A DNA stretch of 64,000 nucleotides from the NCBI GenBank assembly GCA_001179505.1, contig CDMY01000244.1:86762-150761 (forward strand), read 5' to 3'. A model generated the notes under the pieces. It was not told the DNA's origin. It ran no database searches and saw nothing but the letters and a program-made list of their open reading frames with translations. Each line of letters starts with the position of its first letter. Position 1 is the first letter of the stretch. Positions 11,249 through 23,531 of the stretch are shown piece by piece. This stretch comes from Vitrella brassicaformis (Eukaryota; Sar; Vitrellaceae). Position numbers and translations under genes: made by a program.

Positions 11249-13362
11249 TCAGGTGCCCTTTGGCCGCCACACTTGACGTGTCCTCTGTCTGTGTCGGCCG
11301 GTGTGCCCCTTGCCCGCCCTCATCGGCCGTCTGTCGTCTGCATCTGCGCCCTGGTGTTGTCTGGGTCTGTCTGCCGGACGGGGCGGCGGTGTGTGCGTGG
11401 TTGTGTCGCTCGTGTGGCTGCCGGTGCTCCTCGGTGAGGCTTTCTCGTTGGGTGAGTGGCTGTGGGGCGACTCCGGTGCGGGCGATGACGGACAGCACTT
11501 GAGTGGTGTTGGGAGGGGGGCGGGGTGGGCTGGCGAGGGTGAGGCCATGGGCGTCTGTTTGGGGGCGGATGGCATGTCAGATGGAGCAACATTTGGTTGG
11601 GCGGCGGTGGGCTCTGAGGGGTCGGTGGGCGGCGACAGCCAGGGATGCTTCAGCGCAACATCGGCTGACAGAACACATCACATCAATTAATGAGCTCACT
11701 CAGCCACCGACCTGACCAGCGCGTGTAAGTGCGTTCGTTAAGTTACCTGAGGCGACACGGTCCCGTTTGTCGTACGCCAGGAGTCCTCTGATGAGGCTCT
11801 TGGCCTCCTCGGACACACCATCGCTGCGACGGAACTTGACGCCCTGCACACAACACAACACACAACACACACAACAGACGTACACACACAGACGTAGGGC
11901 TGGCTGGCTGGCTAGTTTGGTGGACTGACTGACCTGCCTCATCTGAGCGAGAGCCTCTTTGGCCCTCTTGCCGCGGCTGTCGATGCGGAACGGAAAGCGG
12001 CGGGTCAGCATGGCGTATCTGACCACACCACAACACACACAGAGAGTGACACAGACACCAATCAGCTCAGCTGGTCATCCAGCTGTCTGTCGCTCTATGG
12101 TGTGTTTAGGTGTGAGTGTTGTGGGCTCACATGACGACGCCCATGGCCCAGAGGTCGCTCGCTGGCGAGTAGTCCAAATCTGTCAGGCACTCCGGCGCCT
12201 GAAGGGTTAATGCAAGAAGGGAAGGCGCCCACCCACACCAACACTTAGTCAAGTGCAGTGAGTGAGTGAGTGAGTGAGGTGTGGTCAGACAGACAGACGT
12301 ACTAGGAACTCGGCCGTGCCGCAGAGGTATCTTGGCTTGCCCATCTGGCTCGTGAGTGCGTTGTCGAAGTCGATGAGCACCACCCGCCGGCCGGCCGTCA
12401 TGATGTTCCGTAGCGACACGTCGCCATGAGTTATCTGAAGGCATCCCACACACACACACGACACACACAGAGAGCGAGAGAGAGGGCATAGAGAGGGGCG
12501 GTAGCCACCACATGGTGCGTGTGGGTGGAGTGCAGTGCAGTGGAGTGCGTCCGTACCCCGGCGTTGTGCAGTTTCCTGAGCCCTCTGAGCGCCTCTGCGG
12601 TGATGTGTGTGGCCTCGTTCTCTCCGCCAATGGGCCGCTGGATGTCCTTGCCGTTGACCCACTCCATGAGCACATAGAACGACTGTGCGTCCTGGAAGAG
12701 GCCCGCGACGCTGCAGGTGGTCCTGCCCCACGGCACTGCCAAAATGGCGGCGTACTTGGCCTTGAGCTCCTCCTCGGTGAACAGAGAGCTGGCGTCGCTG
12801 CAGGCAAGGATGTGCGACACACACAGGTGCAAGGACCAGTCGGTGTGGCGTGTCGATGTGAGCCGCCCAATGAGTGACTAACTGACTGACTCACCGGTAG
12901 AAGTCCCTGGGGATGACTTTGACTGCACTGTAGCAGCCCTTGAAGACCGAACTCTCAACCTTGTATATGGACCCAATACTGTTTGATGACACACACACAC
13001 ACAGAGGTGTGGATGGCAATCGAACGTTGACTGTCTGTCTGGTCATTGTGTCGGTCGTCCTTGCTGACCCGCCGCAGTCCGCCGCCCTCGCCGCGCCGCC
13101 GTCCGTCCGATAGCCATTGAGCCGCAACATGTCTTTGAACGAAGCGTACGTCTGCATTCACACAATACACACACGACAAACACACAGACTGCCACTCAGT
13201 TGATGCACTCATTCCTCCCTTCTTGATGCACTCATTCCTGCCCTCACTGCAGTCAGTCTCACTGCAGGCGGGCTCACTCACCTTGAACGGCCGCACCAGT
13301 CTCAGCCGTCGCTCAATGCTGTCCTCTGCCGCCGCCCCCTGACCCATTTCTACCGATGCCAT
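11249..13362 (-). CDS. Atypical serine/threonine-type protein kinase with HGD catalytic loop
   Basis: Nine exons (13362-13282, 13151-13069, 12978-12895, 12797-12557, 12434-12303, 12198-12131, 12018-11934, 11843-11747, 11664-11249) give 1287 nt, or 428 aa. A glycine loop GIGSIYKV, the ATP-binding Lys in YSAVKVI, the hinge region VLMEWVNG, APE (in GTAEFLAPE), DLWAMGVV and a closing ALKHPWL define a complete kinase fold over about residues 45-300. The catalytic loop is HGDVSLRN instead of HRDLKPEN, and DFG reads DFD. The catalytic Asp and Asn are kept, but the loop Lys is Ser with an Arg two residues later, reminiscent of tyrosine-kinase HRDLAARN. The C-terminal 130 residues are Pro/Ser/Thr-rich and probably disordered; their exon limits are less certain. 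The substrate is unknown. Confidence 0.8.
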
Positions 13363-13517
13363 CGTCGACTCGACGAGGGATGAAAATTGGTGACGGTGGT
13401 AAGCCAAAGCGAATCTGTATCGCTCCAGCGGCTCTCTTGCAATAAACACGACAAACGAACCAACACAGAGAGAGGCTTTGGAGAGAAGGAAAGCCACAAC
13501 AACGATGAGAGCCAAAT

Positions 13518-13583
13518 CACCGTGGCAGAATTTAGGGTTTAGGGTTCACCGTGGCAGAATTTAGGGTTTAGGGTTTAGGGTTT
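13518..13583. repeat. Interstitial TTTAGGG telomere-like repeats with tandem duplication
   Basis: A 29-bp unit beginning CACCGTGGCAGAATTTAGGG at 13518 is followed at once at 13547 by a second copy that carries one extra TTTAGGG. Together they hold five telomere-type heptamers within about 160-225 bp of the kinase ATG. TTTAGGG is the plant and apicomplexan-type telomere repeat. Confidence 0.9.
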
Positions 13584-13595
13584 TGGAACCCTGAT

Positions 13596-13649
13596 GGCAC
13601 GGTGTGAATGCGTCAGCCATACTTAGTTTAAAACCCACACATGCTCGAA
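13596..13649. repeat. Copy B of the shared upstream block of about 55 bp
   Basis: Near-identical to 10685-10741 (GGCACGGTGTGAAT, then GCGTCAGCCATACTTAG, TTTAAAA, CATGCTCGAA). It lies about 235 bp upstream of the kinase ATG, immediately beyond the TTTAGGG cluster, in the same relative order as copy A. Confidence 0.8.
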
Positions 13650-16004
13650 TTTGAAAAGAAGGGCGTGAACGGATGAAGCAAAAGGCCTGTTCCTCTCCAT
13701 CAGCAAACCGTGGCCGACCTCACTCAACACGAGACATGGACGAGACGACAAGACACTCCACTGACGGAGGAATCATCTGTGGTTGTTCTCGTGAGAAAAA
13801 TGTGACAAAGGTAAGCAAAGAGAGCGGTGCCCTGCGCTACGTATCAGTAGATAGATAGAAAGCAGCCAGCCATCATCGGCCAGCATTTGGTGACATACTG
13901 ACTGCACGTGAGTACTCATAGCTGGTGAGCTAGCCTGTCTGTCTGTCTCAGCTTTGTTGGCCTCCGGCGTTGGCATCCCAGCAGATGACTCAAGGAATCT
14001 ACCAAGAACCCTCAGCAGAAGACGTCAAAGCCGTAGACACGATACTAGTGCACCGTTCAATCGCAGACAGGGAGTGTTGGCGAGACGAACTACTCACCCT
14101 GTCGACACAACACGGTCATGCACTTTCAGGCATCGCGACAAGAACAAGCCATCGATCAGCACAGGGACGTCTCTCTCTCCAAGACAGTCACTGTACATAA
14201 AGATATCGACAAGACGGCGGATGGATGTGAGGAAAACGTCTGGGTGCCACATGTGTGTGCGCGCGCGTGCTGGTTCCCGAGCGACCACCCCACACAGCCC
14301 TTTAAAAGAACTGAATGAATGTCCACCGACGTGTCCGTCCGTCGTGAGGACGCAACAGGTCGGGTCGACCATTCACTGCTCAAAACGCATCCACACGCAC
14401 GCACGAGCGCACCTCAAAGTGCTCAAAGGGTCGACGAGTCCTCCCCATTCCTCCCTCCCTCACAGGCGCCCCCCCTTCCCCACATTCCCCACACTCACCC
14501 CCGCACCCGCAACCCTACGAAGAGAGCCAACCAAAGGCACGTGTTAACTGAACCATAGTAGCGGGCGAGAGCACACAGACACCATAGACACAGCGCCTCA
14601 CTTTGTGGCCCCGTGGGTGGGTCTGTGTGTCTGTCTCGCCATGTGTGCATCCATGCCTCGCACTCTATCTCTTCGTCTGTCTCCCTCCCCGGCCACAACG
14701 CGGCCCGCCAGTGAATTCAGTCAGTCCACATACGATCGATATCTATGGATCGTCGCGCGGCCTAGTCTCTCTCTGTGACGCAACTACAGAAGAAAAAAAG
14801 AGCGAGGGACGGTATCTGGGAATCGAGCTCCCCCGCGCGACTGTGCATTAACGTACTCAGCCAAGTCGTCTGTCGACGCACAACACAGCGACCGAGGGCA
14901 TCGCGTATGCATGACACACTCGTGTGAGTACATATCTTTGAGTGTGTCTGTCTGTGAGTGTATGTAACTTCGGCACAGCAAAAAAGAAGTGATCAGGAGG
15001 ATAGCCAATCAACAAGCCAGCCAGCCAGCCAGCTATAGAGATCGGATACTGGGTAACAAGGTGGGAAAAAGACCACGGAGCAAACAGAGAGGGAGCGTTA
15101 GGCATGCACATGAATGGCAGCAGGGCCAGTGCAACAGCATCGGCGTCGAGAAACAAGGGAGTCAAAGGCTCCCTTGCCCCACCCCCTTCAAAATGTCAGA
15201 AAACCCTTTCCCCCGTCCATCCCCACCCTGTCAAAACAACACAACGTTGACACAACAGCACACCCCATCCAACCCCTCATTCAATCAAAAACGCGGCGAT
15301 GCGTTGCAACGGGCCAATTCCCCCACCCGTCCTGTCTGCAGGACGGCAGCCAAACGCCCCCCCTCTCTCTCATCGTCACGAAAAGTCATGTTCTGTCTGT
15401 ACACACGGCTGGCACGTTTGGTGTCCGTGCTTTGCCCTGCCGGCTGGCTGGCTGTGGGTCGTGGTGCGTCCACGATTGGCTGTTGACTATAAGACTCTTC
15501 CGCTACCTACACACGCAAGAAAAAGCGCATCAATCACCGAAGACCGATGCATGACAAACAAACGATCGACAAGACGGGCAGCCAAGCCATGGTTAGTATG
15601 TACACAACGGATATGGAACAACCACACCGAGCGAGCCAGCCAGCCTCCCTCCCCCCAGCCCATCCTTACACGTACGTCAGACGTACACGCATTCATAGGC
15701 ATGAATCGGTCGAGGATTGCACGCAGATAGACAAGCTGGAAGGCGGGCAGCTGGGTGGGCAAGCAGGCACGCGGGCAGGTCACTCCATACGCATACACAG
15801 AGCAAATGTGTAGACGGACAGCACAGTCAGTCGAGCACGGTGTGCCCATGCATGAGCACTGCACGAACATGCATTGCACCAACGGACAGCCACGCAGGAC
15901 AACACAATACATACACACGCGTACAAAAGCAGCCAAATCCACATGGAATCGATCAGCCAGCCCCATACACACGCCTGGCACGCGCGTCATTCATTGATTA
16001 CGTA

Positions 16005-17383
16005 TCACCACCCGAAGGGCGGGTATTTGGGTGGCTGTTTGCCTGGGTGTAGCCACCGCCAGAGCAGCCACGAGACGACGGGCATGATGGTGTAGGCGAT
16101 GACGATCATCTCGATTGGCAGGATGATGGCCGTGCTGAGAGCGGAGTGGGTGCCCTGCTCGGCCAGAAACACACCCAGGGTCTCCGTGAAGAGCCACACA
16201 ATTGGAAACCATCCGATGAACAGAGCAAGCACCGTCTTCCACCTGACAATCAGAAAGGATCAGTGGAGTACTTTTGGGTTTTGTCTATCGTCTGCCTGTG
16301 TACCTGGGTGTGCTCTTGGGTTGGAACGGCGGGAAGACGATCCAGTCGTCGTGCGCCTTGGTGATGTCCACAGCCACGCGGTCGCAGAGGTGGTTCACAC
16401 GTGACATGAACGACGACAGCTCCTCGCTCTGCTCCCAACTGACGCATCAACACGACACACCACACATGGGTATGCTGTTTGCTGTGCCTGCATCTCATCC
16501 ATCTCTGCGTGTATGCTTGCATACCGTTTGAGGTTGCTGAGTCCGTGGAACTTGACGATGATGACGAACTCGTGCAACCCTTTCCGCTGGGGAACGATCA
16601 CAGTGAACCCTGCTTTGCACAGAACCAACATACGAGGTGCGAGAGAGAGGAGTTAAGGACCTCGTCGATGCGTGCGTGTCTTTCCTGACTCACCGGCGAA
16701 GCCAGGGAAGCCTCGTGCCTTCCGCTGGCAGATCGACAAGTGACGCACAAACTCCTCAGTCTTGGCCGCCTTCACGACCCTGATACAACATCCATAGATA
16801 CACAAGCGTCGGCCGCTCATCTCTTCCCGCCCGCATGCATCTCCTCGCTCTCACCTGCTGATGACTTTGGTGACGACGCCCTCATAGCTGAAGCTGATCT
16901 GTCGTCTCAGTGCGATTTCTTCCAGAGGGTAGTCCCACTTGCCACCAACACCAGCAGCAGCGGCCGCCGCATCCTTGTCCAGAAACCGACGCAGGAGCTT
17001 CCCAGACCGGGTGATGAGCTTCGGCACACGCTCCGCAAGATCCTTCTGACTCTGCAGCAACCACAACCACCGGCCATCACAAAATGAGTCGCGACCAATC
17101 AACCATCGTTTGTGCTGACCTTAAAGAATCGCCCAAGTGGTCTTGGCTGCTCCGGCGGCTTCAGTGTGTTGGACTGCTGCCCTCCTACTGTGGTGTGGTC
17201 AGAGGATGTGGCTGAGGAGGAGGCCTGTGAGTGGGTAGGGCTGGTGTCTTCATTGTTTTGCTGCTTCCATGCCGACGACACGATGGTTGTGGCCGACAAA
17301 ACAGCGTCTTGCTCGTCCGCTCCATCGGGACGCGGGTCGGGCAGTTGAAGCGCCGATGGGCGAGGAGTCGTGTCTGGCGTCAT
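16005..17383 (-). CDS. COG3224-type antibiotic biosynthesis monooxygenase-like membrane protein
   Basis: Six exons (17383-17120, 17051-16855, 16779-16694, 16609-16525, 16438-16304, 16242-16005) give 1005 nt, or 334 aa. The first 88 residues are Pro/Ser/Thr-rich and look disordered. A dimeric ferredoxin-like ABM fold follows, with VVTKVISR, FPGFAGFTVIVPQ, LHEFVIIVKF and LKRWEQSEE. The C terminus has about two or three TM helices (ALFIGWFPIVWLFTET to MPVVSWLLWRWLHPG). This ABM-plus-C-terminal-membrane layout is that of the bacterial COG3224 family, whose function is poorly known. The start is the first ATG after an in-frame stop at about 17480; an upstream exon is possible. The gene is head-to-head with PEPCK, 350 bp apart. 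Confidence 0.78.
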
Positions 17384-17733
17384 TTGATTGACTACAAAAT
17401 GCTGCAACCATGCGGTAGACGCCTGAATGACTTGAGACAACGGACCCAATTTTCTCAGCTCGCAGTTGGGCTGTCGCCGTCACTTTCGCAACGGACACCT
17501 TCTTCACAGACCTACACCTACAGGGTGTCGTGATCGACGACACCGCGTCGATACCGAGAAGGCTTTTGCTCACCGGCAGACAGTCAAAGGTATGCACTCC
17601 CTCACACACAGATGAAACAGGCGTCCAGGGTGATGGGCACGTGACAACAGTAGAGATTGCTTCATTCACTTTGTTTGCTTGGCTGTTTGCTTGTGATTGG
17701 TGCGGGTGTTTGTGTCAATGAATCAATCAATTG
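17384..17733. promoter_or_regulatory. Divergent promoter region, ABM-like protein / PEPCK
   Basis: These 350 bp separate two opposed start codons and must hold both promoters. I see no telobox or TATA box. Confidence 0.4.
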
Positions 17734-20700
17734 ATGAGTCAGTGCGTTGAGGACCCGTTGAGGATGAATATGAACGTCAGACGGGAGCAGTCAGGGCCGG
17801 GCGGGGACCATGGCAGGTTCCTGGAGCTGCTCAAGAAACAGATTGAAGCAAATCTCAAGACATCAAGTAATGACACACAGCACCTGATTGAGGCGATGCA
17901 TTCACTCACCACGGGAAGCACGGCTGTCTGTCATGTTGGGTGTGCTGTCTGTTCGTGTGTGTGTCAGCTCACGGCGAGCAGTCGGCTCCCATGACCAAAC
18001 GGGATATGTTCGACCTCAGCCAGTTCCAGGTCCGCACAGCCATTCCACCCACGTGTTTCCTTGCCACACACGGCTTGCTTGTCTGTGTGTGGTGCACAGG
18101 ATGAGTATGCGTTCGAGCACTCCATCTCGCAGTACGGCATTCAGGTCAAGTCGCTATATCACAACGCCAGCCCCGCCGTCCTCTACGAGCTGGCACTCAA
18201 GTACGAGGCCGGCTCGTACATCTCTGACACAGGGGCACTCATGTGCAGCTCCGGTCCGACGCAACAACACCCGCACGACACACACAGCCGTCCTGCCCTG
18301 CGCTGCCTGTGCCATTTGCCCGTGTGTGTTTGCGTGATGCAGGTGTGAAGACCGGTCGTTCGCCGCAGGACAAGCGTTTGGTGGAGGAGTCTACGAGCAG
18401 CGATGACGTGTGGTGGGGTCGCGTCAACATCAAGCTGAGCGAGGCCTCGTACGCCACCAACCGCGAGCGTGCCATCGACTACCTCAACCTGCAGGAGCGG
18501 CTCTACGTCGTCGATGCATTCGCCGGATGGGACCCTGAGTACCGCGTCAGGGTCCGTGAGCTGAATGAAGGACAGACGTACGGAGGACGCACGTCGGTGG
18601 CTCACTGTGTGTGTGTGTGTGTGTGTGTGTAGATTCGTGTGATAGCGTCGAGGGCGTACCATGCGCTGTTCATGCAAAACATGCTAGTCATGCCGACAAA
18701 AGAGGAACTCAAGGTGGGTGAGACAACAAATGCCAGATGGGCCGCTCGAGGAGCAGATGAATGATCGATGCTTTGTCTGTGTCTGTGTTGTATGTGTGTG
18801 TGTCTTTAGAACTTCGAGCCCGACTTCATCATCTACAACGCGGGCAGTTTCCCCGCCAACCGATACGCCGACGGCATCACGTCGCAAACGGCCGTGCTGC
18901 TCCACTTCGGCAGAGGTAACCACACACGCACACACACACACACACACACACACCGACACGAACAAGATCAGAGGTCGGCGTTCATTCACGTGTGACGTGT
19001 CCATTTACGTGTGTGTCAGGTGAGATGGTGTTGCTGGGTACGCAGTATGCGGGTGAGATGAAGAAGGGCGTCTTCACGCTCATGATGTATCTCATGCCCA
19101 AGATGGGGCAGCTGCCCCTGCACTCATCATGCAACGTTGGTACGCGCACGCATACGCACACAGGTGCACCCATGAATGCCGGACACACCTACGCCAACAC
19201 GCCATGGCTTGTCAGGTCCGGATGGCGATGTGACGCTGTTCTTCGGCCTGAGCGGCACGGGCAAGACAACACTCTCAGCGGACCCGCGGAGGTACACACA
19301 CTGACATACACTCACTCCACACCAACAACACGCCATGCATCGCTGTTCGTGCCTGGTGATTCTGTGGGTCATGGCCAGGAGTTTGATAGGTGACGACGAG
19401 CACGTGTGGACGGACACTGGTGTGTTCAACATTGAGGGCGGGTGCTACGCCAAGTGCATCGGGCTGAGCCACGAGAAGGAGCCTGAGATCTACGACGCCA
19501 TCCGCTTCGGTGCCGTCCTCGAGAACGTGTGCTTCGACATCGACCAGAGGAACCCGGACTACGACGACACGGGCGTCACTGGTGGGTGAGGGATGAAGGC
19601 AGCGCGGCGCATTGGGCAGAGGGAGAGGGGGGGTGGCTGGCCACACTCAGGTCGTGTATGCATATGCGTTCAGAGAATACTCGTGCGTGTTACCCGCTTC
19701 AGCACATCCCGAATGCCATCACCCCCGCAGTGACACAGACACACCCCACAAACATCATCCTGCTGGTGAGCGAGGGGAGGACAAACCGCATCAGGGCAAC
19801 ACATAACGATTTCGATTTTGTTGATTGCCTTTGTCGCCGTGTGTGTTTGTCAGACGTGTGATGCGTTTGGAGTGTTGCCGCCGATCGCCCGGCTGACGCC
19901 CGAGCAGGTCATGTACCACTTCATCAGCGGATACACCGCCAAAGTCGCGGGCACCGAGCAGGGCATTACCGAACCACAAGCCACTTTCTCTTCCTGCTTC
20001 GGCGCGCCATTCCTCGTCCGACACCCTATCGTCTATGCCGAGATGCTGGTACACACGCCAACAGAGAGAGAGAGGGAGGGGGGGCGGGGAAGCGAAAGGG
20101 AGGTGAATGGATGTGTCATGTGTGTGAGTGGTGTGAGCAGGCGGACAAGTTGAAGGCGCACAATGCGGCTGCGTGGCTGATCAACACGGGTTGGGTTGGG
20201 GGTGGGTACGGCAAGGGCAGCCGCATCAAGCTGCGGTACACACGCGCCATGATCGACGCCATACACGACAAGGCACTCGAGGACGTCGAATACGAGGTCA
20301 GTCAGGGGAGGCCTCGGCTGGCACAAGTTGGCCAACGATGGTGGAAAACAGGGATGTGCGTGTGTTGGTGAGTGTCGTTGCAGACGTCCCAGATCTTCAA
20401 TTTGTCGGTGCCCAAGCACGTCCCTAACGTGCCTGACGACGTCCTCATGCCGTCACGGTACAGGGGGGAAAAGAGACACGGTGCCGCTAGTGTCAGTGAA
20501 ACATATGCACGGTGTGTCTGTGCTTGTTTTGTCTCGTGTCAGGTCGTGGGCCAACAAGACCGAATACATGTGAGAACAGGCCACACACGGACAGAGAGAA
20601 AGAGGGGAGATGAATCGATTGGACGTGAGTATTCCCTTCTCGCGCTCAGGAAAGCGCTGTCTAAGTTGTCTCAGCTGTTCGTCAAGAACTTCGAGACATA

Positions 20701-21042
20701 CGCCGACCAGTGCCCACCAGAAGTGCAGGTACGTCTGTCTCCACACCGTGCCGTGCCCATACACTATTTATTACTCACACAAAACGACTCTGTCTTCCTC
20801 TGTCTGTCAATCAGCACGCGGGTCCGGTGACGTCTGGAAAGCTGCCCCATCCGCCTTCTAGCTCAGCCATGGCCCACCTCCAATCGCCTCAGCCCTCTCG
20901 TGGGGCCAGCCCCCGGGCAAACGAGACGGAGCCACACCCGGAGAACTTCCCCGAGGACATTTCCAAAGGTGGCAGGCTGGAGCTCACGGGCGTCGAGGGC
21001 GTCCTCAACGGCGTACACAAGACCAAGACGGAGGTCAAGTGA
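17734..21042 (+). CDS. PCK: Phosphoenolpyruvate carboxykinase, ATP-dependent
   Basis: Sixteen exons (17734-17866, 17968-18029, 18100-18253, 18343-18551, 18633-18713, 18810-18915, 19020-19139, 19216-19291, 19379-19581, 19674-19765, 19854-20048, 20141-20296, 20384-20457, 20543-20569, 20650-20728, 20815-21042) give 1995 nt, or 664 aa. The enzyme converts oxaloacetate and ATP to PEP, CO2 and ADP, the gateway step of gluconeogenesis. Family motifs are intact: the TGRSPQDK substrate loop, the P-loop [13 protein letters not shown] (about residues 297-309), LIGDDEHVW for metal binding, and the [15 protein letters not shown] and [11 protein letters not shown] segments. ATP-type PEPCKs are usually about 530 aa. 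The excess is an N-terminal extension and a Ser/Pro-rich C-terminal tail of roughly 75 residues. No obvious organelle leader is seen. Exon 14 is only 27 nt. Confidence 0.95.
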
Positions 21043-22566
21043 ATGGATGGCAGTGTCTGTCAATGGCCTGCCTGTTTCGTGTGTGCGTGTGCGTGCGTCC
21101 GTGTATTCGTGTGTTTGTGTGTTTGTGTGTGGTGAGGGGTAGAGCTCGTGGATGTGTGGCGTGTGCGCAAATGGGCGTGTGTCATGATTTCCGCGCGTGT
21201 CTGGCCGGTGTTTGCGGAAGGTTCTGTGGGGGGTGGCCTGCTGCGGGACACGGTGGCCAGCCAGTCGTGTCCCTGCAGTGGCTGAGCATCCCCAACAGCA
21301 CCCTACGTGAGCACCCAACCAAGACACACGCACCTGATCGAGGGCAGATTCTGCCCAGCTGCGAGGGAGGTGAAAAGTTGAACTGACGAGCGAGCGAGCG
21401 TCCTCAGCGAGAGGAAGGAAAGCAGCACACTGATTTTTCCGTCCAACTCTCCTCTCACGCGTGTACGTACGACAGACAGACATACAGAAGTAACTAACTA
21501 AGTGTCTTCCTTTTTCGACCGTGGCGTGCAAGGAAAGGGGTCGTCGTGGTGTCGTCGTTCTTACGTGAGATGAGAGTGGGGGAAGGGCATCATCTTGGGG
21601 AGGGGAGGGATGGGCCTTTGGCCCGTCCAGCACCGACCCGGGGTGATTTTTCGGCCCAGCAGGAGTGTGTAAGGATGGGTGGAAGGAGAGAGAACGATAA
21701 AGGGGGATCGAAAGAACAGCGTATCGTATTTTTTGGTGGGAGTATGGATCACCGACTTCAAGTGTGGTCGGTCGTCTGTCTTAATCAATCGTCGCTACTT
21801 ATCATGCCACGTAGTGTGGGGGAGGGGGGGGGGTGGGCGTATGTGTAGAGTAGAGTGGCTGGCTGGCTGACAGGACAACACAAATAAGACAGGCTGTGGC
21901 TTTCTCAGCAACAGGGGTGCTTCGGGCACGCAGGGCGCGGCAGAGGGAGGGAAAGGATCGTACACACACAGAGAGAGGGGAGGGGCAAACGCATTGACGC
22001 ACTTTCCTGTGAGTTGTGCACTGACGGCGACTGCATGGTGACGGCATCTCCAACGGGTTCTCAGTTTCATCGATTTGCACTTCACTGCAGACCGGCAATT
22101 CGAGAGCTAGAAGGGGACGTGTCGGATGCGGTTGCTCTCTGTGGTTGGAACGAACAATGGGATGAGATGAGAGGGCAGAAAGGGTGCTCCGAAGGACGCA
22201 CACGCCCATGCACAGACGTTGATGAGATGGCTGTCGTGTGCTTGGTACGATGTATGTATGAGCTATCTATGTCCACTTTTTTTCCACAAATGATCGATCG
22301 TGTTCGTTCGTCTGAGCAAAGGGCTGACTTGACTTCATTTATGCTTTGGTTGGTTTGCTGGTTGCCTTGGTGAACTTTGCTGGGTCCGCACCGACCGACC
22401 GCACAAGCAATCCTCATGAGCCCTCAGTAGCTAGACTAACCACACCACCATACAGCGAAGTTCGCTACAAAGCCGTACGTATCACAAGACGAAATGTGCA
22501 TCGCATCGATACTCTACCAGCAGGCAAGCGACGCATCGATGCCGGTGCCGAAGACCAGGCAGACAC
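21043..22566. other. Intergenic, convergent 3' flanks
   Basis: This stretch lies between the PEPCK stop and the stop of the minus-strand CX9C gene. Frames are short and motif-free, and the sequence has GT-rich and GGGA-rich simple tracts. I see nothing further to annotate. Confidence 0.5.
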
Positions 22567-23531
22567 TCACTTCTTCCTTGTTCTCTCCCTCCTGTCCCTG
22601 CCGGCCTTTCTCTCTGCCGCCTGTGGGGGTCCGCTCCCCAGCGACATGGAGCGACCCACACCCAGATCAGGCAGGTTGGTTCTCGGATACCTGTGAACCA
22701 CACAACGCATACCATACACCAGCCGTCGCCATGTGGTTGCTTTGGGAGGGTGGCCACTCACTTGAAGCAGTGCGTCTCGTTGAAAATGCGGAAGCTGAGA
22801 CACACAGCATCCATCAAGGGGAGATGCAGACAACAAACAGCAGTGGACATCACCACAGCAGTGACAAACTTACTGCTCCAGCATGGGCAAGTACTCGATC
22901 TGATCCTTAGGCCGCCATTCCTGCAAACACGCAGAGCAGAGGCGAATCAACTGCCGGCCAGTCGACTGGCGTGCAGTATCTCCCGTGTGCTGATGACTGA
23001 CTCTGTTTTGTTCTAGGCACTGTTTGTGCAGGCTGGCCTCCACACGACACTGCAGCATCCTCTTCCCGTGACCAGCAGTCCGATGGCTGCACACACACGG
23101 ACGATGACAACGACAGGCGCATCACGCCACACCCATACATATTGCAGGATGCATCTGTCTGCAGCAGTGCCTGCCGACAATCAGCTCACCCTCTTATGCA
23201 GTACAAGTAGTTCTTCCTGCAGTGCAACAAGACAAACAACACAGACCACACGAAAACAAGCAAACATTGTAGGCCCTCCCTTTCAGCGGTCCGGCACGGC
23301 CTGCCTGCCATGTGTGTCTGTCCGTGTCTGCCTGTCTGTCTGTCTGTCTGTCTGTCTGTCTGCCTACAGGGTCTTCATGCACGGGTGTTCATCTGAGGGG
23401 TCCCCCTCGCTGCGTTGGATGCGGGCGGTGATCGTCTTGCCCTGCCAGTGCTCGGGCTTCGGAAACGCCTGATACAACTCAAACACAGGCTGCAGCAGAC
23501 GATGCGAACGCCGCTTTGATGCGCCGTTCAT
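22567..23531 (-). CDS. Small twin-CX9C (CHCH) protein, probably mitochondrial
   Basis: Six short exons (23531-23368, 23216-23190, 23086-23002, 22920-22874, 22794-22762, 22690-22567) give 480 nt, or 159 aa. None makes a long open frame, so the gene is easily missed. The spliced protein holds CMKTLKNYLYC and CRVEASLHKQC, two exact C-X9-C helices separated by 15 residues. That is the CHCH fold oxidised by Mia40 in the mitochondrial intermembrane space. Families with this fold include respiratory-chain subunits and cytochrome-oxidase assembly factors; I cannot say which. A basic, Arg/Lys-rich tail ends the protein. One exon is 27 nt and one 33 nt. The ATG lies 85 bp from the start codon of the divergent RS-rich gene. 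Confidence 0.75.

Larger units (their letters stand above)
13363..16004. other. Gene-free stretch upstream of kinase
   Basis: The first 300 bp hold telomere-like repeats and the second shared block. From 13.7 to 16.0 kb I find only short, motif-free frames and ACAC/CATA-type simple sequence, with no chain of plausible exons. An unrecognised short gene cannot be excluded. Confidence 0.45.

Noticed and set aside
13518-13583. Chromosome end
   Set aside because: The TTTAGGG units are few, degenerate and flanked by genes on both sides, so they are interstitial.
23101-23165. Extra exon of the CX9C gene near 23143-23162
   Set aside because: Adding it would shift the second CX9C helix out of frame; direct joining of 23190 to 23086 keeps both motifs.
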